Assembly: GCA_023128455.1 (NCBI GenBank)
Contig: JAGMDW010000088.1
Location: 1 to 13,815 of the forward strand
Direction: 5' to 3'
Source of the DNA: Desulfurellaceae bacterium
GTDB lineage: Bacteria; Campylobacterota_A; Desulfurellia; JAGGSF01
DNA length: 13,815 nt
Below are positions 7,163 through 12,850 of the stretch, in pieces. A program made the position numbers and the translations under genes. The notes under the pieces are model-generated. The model saw only the letters and a program-made list of their open reading frames with translations. It was not told the origin of the DNA and did no database searches. How positions within the stretch are numbered: position 1 is the stretch's first letter; the number at the start of each line of letters is the position of its first letter.

Positions 7163-8623
7163 CTATTTTTCCTTTAACAATGGGAAGAGAATAACATCTC
7201 TGATGGAAGGTTGATTGGTTAAAATCATTACCAATCTGTCTACACCAATTCCTTCACCGGCAGTGGGTGGGAGGCCGTATTCTAAGGCTCTTATATAATC
7301 TTCATCCATTACCTCTTCTTTTTTCATCTCTTTTTCTTTTACCTGTGTTAAAAATCTGTTTTTCTGGTCAATGGGGTCGTTTAATTCAGAAAAGGCGTTA
7401 GCTATCTCTGTGCTTCCTATATATAGTTCAAATCTATCTACGATATTGGGATTTTCTTTATTTCTTTTGGCTAAAGGTGATGTGTCAACAGGATAGTCCA
7501 TAACAAATGTAGGATTTATGAGTTGTGGTTCCACCGTTGCATCGAAGATATGCTCCAATATTTTTCCTATGCCCATTTCTTTATTCACTGATTTTCCTAA
7601 ATCTCGTGCCATTTTGTATGCTTTTTCTTTATCTTTTATTATTTCTTCGTCAACATTTCCTATATCTCTTAATGCTTCATAAAATTTTATTCTTTTCCAA
7701 GGACTAGAAAAATCAATGGTATGTTCACCATAGATTATTTTTTTATCTAAATTCAGTTGTTTTAAAAGAAAATCAAATAATTCCTCTGTGAAATCCATTA
7801 AATGTTTATAGTTATGATAGGCTGCATAAAATTCTAACATCGTGAATTCCGGATTATGTTTTATATCTATTCCTTCATTGCGGAAATTCCTGTTCAACTC
7901 ATATACATTTCCCAGACCGCCTACTACCAATCTTTTTAAGAAAAGCTCTGGTGCTATACGCATATAAAGATTCATATTCAATGCATTGTGATGAGTTGTA
8001 AAAGGACGAGCAGAAGCTCCACCAATTATGTTTTGCATCATCGGTGTTTCTACTTCTATGAATCCTTTTTCATCCATAAATCTTCTTAACAGACTCAATA
8101 TCTTTGCTCTGGTTTTTACTACTTCTCTTATCTCCTGATTGACGATTAAATCTACATATCGTTCCCTGTAACGCAGTTCTTTATCTTTCAGCCCGTGCCA
8201 TTTTTCTGGCAACGGTCTCAGCGATTTGGTAAGCAGGTGCATTTTTTCCACAAATATCGTTACCTCTTTAGTCTTTGTTTTAAAGACATAACCTTCTGTG
8301 CCGACAATATCGCCGATATCCAATTTTTTTATAAGAGCAAAAATTTCATTATCTATTGCTCCTTTTTGTATATAGATTTGAATTTTCCCCGATGCATCCT
8401 GAATATGCATAAAACAGATTTTGCCAAAACTTCTTATGCTAATAATTCTTCCTGCAATACTCACTCTATTTTTTCCTTCAAGCAAGGCATCACCATCAGA
8501 TGGTTTAAATTTTTCTATAATATCTTTAGCACAGTGTTGAGGGTGAAACTCATCACTATAAAACGGATGACTTTTAACTTCTTTTAATTTCTGCATTCTC
8601 TGCTCGATAAATTTATTTTCCAT
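7163..8623 (-). CDS. lysS: Lysyl-tRNA synthetase, class II
   Basis: This is a full-length 486-aa class II LysRS, near the usual bacterial size. An N-terminal OB-fold anticodon-binding domain covers about residues 53-135 (VSIAGRIISIRSFGKICFMH region). The catalytic domain includes motif 2 at about 246-266 (FRNEGIDIKHNPEFTMLE) and motif 3 at about 450-468 (GLPPTAGEGIGVDRLVMIL). The linker ELRYRERYVDLI is characteristic of LysRS. It attaches lysine to tRNA-Lys in the cytoplasm. A TTGAGGT ribosome site lies seven bases before the ATG, inside the end of prfB, which overlaps by 11 bases. mqnE follows without a gap. Confidence 0.97.
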   Translation of the reverse strand: MENKFIEQRMQKLKEVKSHPFYSDEFHPQHCAKDIIEKFKPSDGDALLEGKNRVSIAGRIISIRSFGKICFMHIQDASGKIQIYIQKGAIDNEIFALIKKLDIGDIVGTEGYVFKTKTKEVTIFVEKMHLLTKSLRPLPEKWHGLKDKELRYRERYVDLIVNQEIREVVKTRAKILSLLRRFMDEKGFIEVETPMMQNIIGGASARPFTTHHNALNMNLYMRIAPELFLKRLVVGGLGNVYELNRNFRNEGIDIKHNPEFTMLEFYAAYHNYKHLMDFTEELFDFLLKQLNLDKKIIYGEHTIDFSSPWKRIKFYEALRDIGNVDEEIIKDKEKAYKMARDLGKSVNKEMGIGKILEHIFDATVEPQLINPTFVMDYPVDTSPLAKRNKENPNIVDRFELYIGSTEIANAFSELNDPIDQKNRFLTQVKEKEMKKEEVMDEDYIRALEYGLPPTAGEGIGVDRLVMILTNQPSIRDVILFPLLKEK

Positions 8624-9687
8624 CTTTATACCTCAAGTTTTCTTCAATGAATTTTTCTATTTCCCCGTTTAGAACAGCATCTACCTTTGTGTTCGTCACT
8701 GTTAACTTTGTTCTGTGATCTTTGACCATCTTGTAGGGCTGCAAAACATAGGATCTTATCTGACTGCCCCATTCTATATTCTTTTTTTGTTTGGAAACCT
8801 CTTTTTTTTCCTCTTCTTTTTTTTCCATTTCCCTTTGATACAACTTAGCTTTCAGTATACGCATAGCGGTACTCTTATTTTTGTATTGCGACCTTTCATT
8901 CTGACAGGTAACTACAATGCCGGTAGGACTGTGTGTTATGCGTATTGCAGAATCTGTTTTGTTTACATGTTGTCCGCCATGACCAGATGCTCTGAATGTG
9001 TCTATACGCAAGTCACTTTCTTTTATGTTGATTTTCACATTATCTTCCACCTCTGGAATAACAGATACAGAAGCAAATGAGGTATGTCTTTTCTTGGAGG
9101 CATCAAAAGGTGAAATTCTTACCAACCTGTGTACACCGCATTCACCTTTTAAATAACCGTAGGCATAAAGTCCTTTCACTATGAATATGATATATTTGAA
9201 GCCTGCTTCTTCTATTAGTTTATCCACTATGTCTGTTTTAAAATCATTTTTTTCTGCCCACATAGAATACATTCTAAAAAGCATGCCTGTCCAATCGCAT
9301 GCTTCCAGTCCTCCAGCGCCTGCGTGTATAGTAACTATGGCATTTCTTTTGTCGTCTCTTCCTCCTAACAAAAATTCTTTTGATTTTTTCTCCATATCCC
9401 GTTCTATCTTCTTCAACTCATCTTCTATTTCCTTTACTATAGATTCATCTTTTTCATCACAGGAAATTTTATACATCTCTTCTAAATTGTTTATATCTTT
9501 TTGCCATTTTCCTATAATTTCTAATTTCCTGAGAATAGATGCTCTCTCTTTTTCTAATTCCTGGATTTCGTTCCAATCTTTATTGTCGGATAATGCTTTT
9601 TCTATTTCTGCTAATCTTTTCCTATTGTTATCTTCCTCAAAGATAGCCTCTCAAATAAGTAAGATTTTGTTTTACAGTAGCAAACAT
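8613..9687 (-). CDS. prfB: Peptide chain release factor 2, expressed by programmed +1 frameshift
   Basis: RF2 reads UGA and UAA stop codons. Translation begins at the ATG at 9687, six bases after a strong AAGGGGTGA site. The first 16 codons (MFATVKQNLTYLRGYL) end at CTT (9642-9640) followed by an in-frame TGA (9639-9637). Skipping the T at 9639 and resuming at GAG (9638) gives a continuous frame to 8613, 357 aa in total, close to normal RF2 length. After the shift the protein starts EEDNNRKRLAEIEKAL and carries the SPF stop-codon recognition motif (about residues 192-194) and the GGQ peptidyl-hydrolysis motif (about 237-239, ASGHGGQHVNKT). The annotation needs a joined location. It lies 35 bases after the MazF-like gene and overlaps lysS by 11. 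Confidence 0.96.
9637..9651 (-). promoter_or_regulatory. prfB programmed +1 frameshift site
   Basis: The minus-strand sequence reads AGA GGC TAT CTT TGA. In the known RF2 autoregulatory site, an SD-like AGGGGG upstream of CTT TGA pushes the ribosome forward by one base when RF2 is scarce. Here the internal SD is weaker (GAGG core, then C and TAT), and the base after the stop is G rather than the usual C. The slippery CTT and the poorly terminated TGA are intact. A further in-frame TAA three codons on ensures that unshifted ribosomes stop. Confidence 0.9.
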
Positions 9688-9722
9688 ACTATCACCCCTT
9701 TTTATAAATGTGGATTTGCAAA

Positions 9723-10049
9723 TTAGTTGATTTCAAACAGCATTTTTAATCTTTTTCTCACATTGAGAATTTCTTTATCTGTTAATCTGCCTATCTTTCT
9801 AAATATATCACTTCTTTTTAATGTGGCAAGTTTTGATAATCGGGCGTAAGAATGCAGGAGAAGACCTTGTTTTATCCAGTTTTTTAGCTCCATTTCGAAT
9901 TTTATTTCGTGTTTTTGACTCGTTATGCGGGCTACAAGAACATCTTCATCGCTTATATCTGCAATGATTAATGCCGGTCTTCTTATCGTTTTGTTTAAAT
10001 TTGTGAAGGGAAAAGCTACGATAACAATATCACCTAATGTATAATCCAT
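9723..10049 (-). CDS. MazF/PemK-family type II toxin-like protein
   Basis: From the ATG at 10049 this encodes 108 aa, the usual size for the family. The N-terminus MDYTLGDIVIVAFPFTN and the RRPALII segment with the conserved arginine are typical of PemK/MazF ribonucleases. The C-terminal SYARLSKLATLKRSD...IGRLTDKEI block matches the subgroup often found in thermophilic bacteria and archaea. These proteins usually cut mRNA at short sequences and are held in check by an upstream antitoxin. The frame is open further to ATGs at 10061 and 10064 and a TTG at 10130. I prefer 10049 because a GGA lies seven bases before it and the product then starts like the family. It sits between menG and prfB on the same strand. 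Whether it is toxic here is unknown. Confidence 0.8.
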   Translation of the reverse strand: MDYTLGDIVIVAFPFTNLNKTIRRPALIIADISDEDVLVARITSQKHEIKFEMELKNWIKQGLLLHSYARLSKLATLKRSDIFRKIGRLTDKEILNVRKRLKMLFEIN

Positions 10050-10245
10050 CGTATATTCCATCATCTCTTGAATAGCCGTCGATAAACCTTGAGAATGTGG
10101 CGCTTCTCCATTCTGTGTCACTATTGTCAATAAATCTGATGCTTGTGCAATCTAAACAAGAGAAGGAGGAAATATCCGTTGCCCAATGAATGGTTGTGCT
10201 TTCATTTAAATGAAATTCGATAACAATAGTATAAGGCTTTTCCAT
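10030..10245 (-). CDS. Small ORF between menG and the MazF-like gene, possible antitoxin or remnant
   Basis: A 71-codon frame starts at an ATG three bases after the menG stop, with GGAG (inside the menG end) eight bases upstream, so it is well placed for coupled translation. It overlaps the toxin start by 20 bases, the usual geometry of an antitoxin gene. The first 27 residues (beginning MEKPYTIVIEFHLNE) look protein-like. The second half is Ser/Asp-rich and less convincing. Another frame over the same bases, IAQASDLLTIVTQNG, runs in frame into the toxin ORF, so a frameshifted ancestral gene is possible. I do not recognise an antitoxin family such as MazE, AbrB or RHH. Confidence 0.35.
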   Translation of the reverse strand: MEKPYTIVIEFHLNESTTIHWATDISSFSCLDCTSIRFIDNSDTEWRSATFSRFIDGYSRDDGIYDGLYIR

Positions 10246-10248
10246 AAA

Positions 10249-10956
10249 TCACGCTCCATAGATTTTTTTGCCCGTATGCAGTGCAACTATGCCAAAAGTT
10301 AACAATTTACAATAAACATCCTCAAACCCAACTGCTTTCATTGTTTGTTTTAAATACTCTTGATTTGGGAAAGCTGCTATAGAAGTAGGTAAATATAAGT
10401 AAGCATTTTTGTGCCTTGAGATTGCTTTCCCAATAAGTGGCAAGATATATTGAGTATAGTAAAAGTAGACATCTCTGAATATAGGGATTGTGGGATGACT
10501 AAACTCTAAGATTATTGCCGTGCCTTTCTTGCGCAATACCCTAAGCATTTCAAACAATGTACACACCCGATCCTGAGCATTTCTTAATCCAAAAGCAATA
10601 ACGGCTGAATCAAAAGAAGATGAACGAAAAGGCAAGTGTTCCATAGACGCTTGTACAAATTTTATTTGATTTTCAAGTTGAGCATCTCTTGCCTTTTTTT
10701 GAGCGACATTTAGCATTTCTCCACTGATATCCAATCCTATTATATGAAAATTCCTATCTCTTCTGGCTATTTCAATAGCCATATCCCCTGTGCCAGCCGC
10801 CAAATCTAAAATGCGTTTTCCTCTTACTTGATGAGCTGCTTTTTTTCTCCATAACTTATCTATGTTGAAACTCAGGAGGTGATTTAGCAAATCATATCTG
10901 TATGCAATGGAAGAGAACATATGTTGCACTTTTTTTCTTTTTTCGTCAGCTTGCAT
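10249..10956 (-). CDS. menG: Demethylmenaquinone methyltransferase (UbiE/MenG family)
   Basis: This 235-aa SAM-dependent methyltransferase catalyses the last step of menaquinone synthesis, the C-methylation of demethylmenaquinone. VQHMFSSIAYRYDLLNHLLSF near the N-terminus, LDLAAGTGD (SAM motif I, residues about 50-58), AFGLRNAQDR and LEFSHP are the UbiE/MenG signatures, and the C-terminal ISRHKNAYLYLPTSIAAFP is also conserved. With futalosine genes in the same run, the methyl acceptor is most likely demethylmenaquinone, not a ubiquinone precursor. No good SD precedes the ATG; see the promoter entry for a possible very short leader. It is the first gene of the 5029-10956 minus-strand run and diverges from mdh. 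Confidence 0.93.
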   Translation of the reverse strand: MQADEKRKKVQHMFSSIAYRYDLLNHLLSFNIDKLWRKKAAHQVRGKRILDLAAGTGDMAIEIARRDRNFHIIGLDISGEMLNVAQKKARDAQLENQIKFVQASMEHLPFRSSSFDSAVIAFGLRNAQDRVCTLFEMLRVLRKKGTAIILEFSHPTIPIFRDVYFYYTQYILPLIGKAISRHKNAYLYLPTSIAAFPNQEYLKQTMKAVGFEDVYCKLLTFGIVALHTGKKIYGA

Positions 10957-10966
10957 CTTTTAGGAT

Positions 10967-10995
10967 TTTTAACATTCATTGCCTAATACTGTCAA
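10967..10995 (-). promoter_or_regulatory. Possible menG promoter giving a near-leaderless transcript
   Basis: On the minus strand a perfect TTGACA (10995-10990) is followed after 17 bases by TTAAAA (10972-10967), a weak -10 matching three of six positions. The predicted start lies only about four bases before the menG ATG at 10956, which agrees with the absence of an SD there. The -35 is convincing; the -10 is not. Confidence 0.35.
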
Positions 10996-11017
10996 GCTAA
11001 TTCTAAAATAAAAAATG

Positions 11018-11047
11018 TTGACAATCTGTTTCATTCTGGTGTAGAAT
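11018..11047 (+). promoter_or_regulatory. Promoter of the mdh-sdhCDA transcript
   Basis: A perfect TTGACA (11018-11023) is followed after 18 bases by TAGAAT (11042-11047; five of six consensus bases). The predicted start near 11054 gives a leader of about 43 bases with a strong AGGAGGTG ribosome site at 11085-11092, five bases before the mdh ATG. It lies in the 140-base gap with the oppositely directed menG, whose own TTGACA is 22 bases away, so the two promoters are nearly back to back. Confidence 0.7.
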
Positions 11048-11096
11048 TTTGCCTGAAGGCGGAAAAATTTAATTTTATTTTGTCAGGAGGTGTGAA

Positions 11097-12053
11097 ATGT
11101 TAGGAATCCGCAAGGTAAGTATAATTGGTGCAGGGCATGTTGGAGAGTCTGCTGCTTTTATTATGGCGATGAAGGGGATTGCAGATGAAGTGGTAATGAC
11201 CGATATTATTGAAAACTTTCCAGAAGGAAAAGCGCTGGATATGATGCAGGCAGGACCTATTCTCGGTTATGACACAAAAATTATCGGTTCGTCAAAAGGT
11301 GATGTTTATGAATCCATTAAGGGTTCGGATGTTGTGATTATGACTGCTGGTTTCCCTAGAAAACCTGGCATGAGTAGAGATGATCTTTTAGGGAAGAACA
11401 TACCGATTATGAAGGTGGTAGCCGGAAGTGTGAAAAAATATGCGCCAGATTGTATTTTTATTATTTTGGCTAATCCTTTAGATGCTATGATTTATGCTGC
11501 AAAAAAGGTAACAGGATTTCCGGATAACCGTCTGGTGGGACAGGCAGGAGCATTGGATTCAGCAAGATTTATGGCTTTCCTGGCTATGGAGAAAAAGGTA
11601 TCTGTAAAGGATATTTGGGCAATGACACTGGGCAGCCATGGTGATGACATGGTGCCTTTGAAGGAGTACTCTTCTATTTATGGTGTTCCTGTAACTAAAA
11701 GTGTTGACAAAGACGCATTAGAAGGAATCATAAGTAGGACACGAATGGGTGGTGGCGAAATTGTAAAATTGCTGGGAACAAGTGCCTATTGGGCACCAGC
11801 AGCAGGTGTTTGTTGGATGGCAGAATCTATTTTGAGAGATCAGAAAGCGGTAATTCCTTGCCATGCTTTTCTACATGGTGAGTACGGCATAAATGATCTG
11901 CCCGTTGGCGTGCCTGTAAAATTGGGTAAGAGCGGCATAGAAGAGATCATAGAGGTTGACCTATCAACTGAAGAAAAGGCACTCCTGAAGGTATCCGCAG
12001 ATCATGTAAAAGAGGTATGTGATAGAGTAGACGAATTGGGTTTTTTGAAATAA
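11097..12053 (+). CDS. mdh: Malate dehydrogenase (LDH-like type)
   Basis: This 318-aa NAD-dependent dehydrogenase interconverts malate and oxaloacetate in the TCA cycle. The Rossmann motif GAGHVG is at residues 11-16, and D36 at the end of the second strand favours NAD over NADP. The mobile loop GFPRKPGMSR has R88 and R94, where arginine selects malate; lactate enzymes have glutamine at the first position. The catalytic pair is D154 (LDSARF, with R157) and H181 (GSHGDD), and N126 is in ANPLD. Length and motifs match the tetrameric LDH-like MDH class common in diverse bacteria. It leads the plus-strand run and is followed by a striking palindrome and sdhC 69 bases later. Confidence 0.95.
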   Translation: MLGIRKVSIIGAGHVGESAAFIMAMKGIADEVVMTDIIENFPEGKALDMMQAGPILGYDTKIIGSSKGDVYESIKGSDVVIMTAGFPRKPGMSRDDLLGKNIPIMKVVAGSVKKYAPDCIFIILANPLDAMIYAAKKVTGFPDNRLVGQAGALDSARFMAFLAMEKKVSVKDIWAMTLGSHGDDMVPLKEYSSIYGVPVTKSVDKDALEGIISRTRMGGGEIVKLLGTSAYWAPAAGVCWMAESILRDQKAVIPCHAFLHGEYGINDLPVGVPVKLGKSGIEEIIEVDLSTEEKALLKVSADHVKEVCDRVDELGFLK

Positions 12054-12102
12054 ACAGTCTAATCTGTTACCTTTAAAGCCGGGATATCCCGGCTTTAAAG
12101 GT
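12053..12102 (+). repeat. 34-bp perfect palindrome with a small hairpin before it, between mdh and sdhC
   Basis: Positions 12069-12102 form a perfect 17+17 inverted repeat with no spacer: ACCTTTAAAGCCGGGAT followed by its exact reverse complement. As RNA it would fold into a stem of about 15 pairs capped by AUAU. A smaller hairpin, AACAG-TCTAAT-CTGTT (12053-12068), abuts it on the left. There is no T-run after the stem on either strand, so it does not look like an ordinary intrinsic terminator. It ends 20 bases before the sdhC ATG, just upstream of its ribosome site. It may mark an RNA-processing point, protect the mdh mRNA end, or bind a dimeric protein as DNA. Confidence 0.85.
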
Positions 12103-12122
12103 GTTGCAAGGAAGGAGGTATT

Positions 12123-12458
12123 ATGAAGTATGCAAATGCTGAGAAAAAATGGTTGGAAGGTAGTGTAGCTTATAAATGGCATCAAGGTTGGATTGCATGG
12201 TTGTTGCACCGTATTACAGGACTGCTTTTAGTTTTGTATGTTTTGTTTCATTTTGCAGGTTTTATGAGCACTGACAAAGTAGTAGGCATAATTTTATGGG
12301 CTGCTTTGTGTTATCATTCAATGAATGGGTTACGAATTGTGATTGTCAATTTTGCTCATGGTGCAGAGAGAGAAAATTATAACACCAACTTATGGATTTT
12401 CTGGATAATCGCCATTATCCTGTTTATAATTGGTGCTATTGCAACATTTTCTGTTTAA
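12123..12458 (+). CDS. sdhC: Succinate dehydrogenase/fumarate reductase membrane anchor, cytochrome b subunit
   Basis: This 111-aa protein has three hydrophobic segments (about residues 31-47, 53-68 and 90-109). LLHRITGLLL (H29, R30) and YHSMNGLR (H65) are the SdhC signatures; H65 corresponds to the usual heme ligand, and H43 in the first helix is a second candidate. It anchors the catalytic subunits in the membrane and carries electrons to the quinone, here most likely menaquinone. It starts at an ATG with AAGGAGGT upstream, after the palindrome that follows mdh. sdhD follows 13 bases later. Confidence 0.88.
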   Translation: MKYANAEKKWLEGSVAYKWHQGWIAWLLHRITGLLLVLYVLFHFAGFMSTDKVVGIILWAALCYHSMNGLRIVIVNFAHGAERENYNTNLWIFWIIAIILFIIGAIATFSV

Positions 12459-12471
12459 GGGAGGTTAAAAG

Positions 12472-12837
12472 ATGGCAGAATACATGAGAGGGTATCTGGA
12501 TAGATATACAGGCAGTTCAAATGCAGGAGACTTTTCCTGGTTTGCTCAAAGAATCACAGGGTTGTGTCTCATTCTTGTACTTATTTTCCACATGTTTATA
12601 AATCATTGGAGTGGTTTGTGTCCTTCAGTAATGATGTGGTTCTTGATGCACGCAATGTTTAAGAAAGTGTTTTATGTAATATTTGCTTTGTTTCTCGTCT
12701 ATCATGGTATAAATGGTGTTTTCTATGTATTTGATGATTATATAAGAACGGCTGGGTGGAGAGTGACTTTGAAGCTTGTGTTTGGCGTGACGGGTATTAT
12801 CTATTTTTGGATTGCATTAATAGCTATTGTTCCTTAA
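12472..12837 (+). CDS. sdhD: Succinate dehydrogenase/fumarate reductase second membrane anchor
   Basis: This 121-aa protein has three hydrophobic segments (about residues 29-45, 65-87 and 98-119). It carries the same signatures as SdhC next door: AQRITGLCLIL (R27) and YHGINGV (H78), plus H40 in helix 1. The FDDY stretch at 88-91 resembles the Asp-Tyr of SdhD near the quinone site. Both anchors share RITG and YHxxNG, so they are probably paralogues within the SdhC/SdhD family; the order sdhC-sdhD-sdhA supports this naming. A GGGAGG ribosome site precedes the ATG. sdhA begins 13 bases after the stop. Confidence 0.87.
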   Translation: MAEYMRGYLDRYTGSSNAGDFSWFAQRITGLCLILVLIFHMFINHWSGLCPSVMMWFLMHAMFKKVFYVIFALFLVYHGINGVFYVFDDYIRTAGWRVTLKLVFGVTGIIYFWIALIAIVP

Positions 12838-12850
12838 AAAGGAGGTTTTT

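Noticed and set aside
8195..8587. 130-codon open frame on the plus strand within lysS
   Set aside because: It is antisense to the OB-fold domain of lysS and its composition is typical of reverse-read AT-rich coding DNA.
8613..9476. RF2 as a shortened 287-aa protein starting at the internal ATG 9476
   Set aside because: The frame is open upstream to 9638 and encodes the normal RF2 N-terminal helices; a standard CTT TGA frameshift joins it to the ATG at 9687.
9637..9639. In-frame TGA as a sign of a broken prfB pseudogene
   Set aside because: It lies exactly at the known RF2 regulatory frameshift position, and the protein after the shift is full length with intact SPF and GGQ motifs.
9181..9726. 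181-codon open frame on the plus strand opposite prfB
   Set aside because: It is antisense to the well-supported prfB gene, is very Ser/Phe-rich as expected from reverse reading, and has no recognisable motif.
12069..12102. Palindrome as a classical intrinsic terminator
   Set aside because: The stem is suitable, but no T-tract follows on either strand and co-oriented sdhC starts 20 bases later, so I kept it as an unexplained hairpin.
11964..12209. 81-codon minus-strand frame spanning the mdh-sdhC gap
   Set aside because: It runs through the palindrome and both flanking genes in antisense, with no ribosome site.
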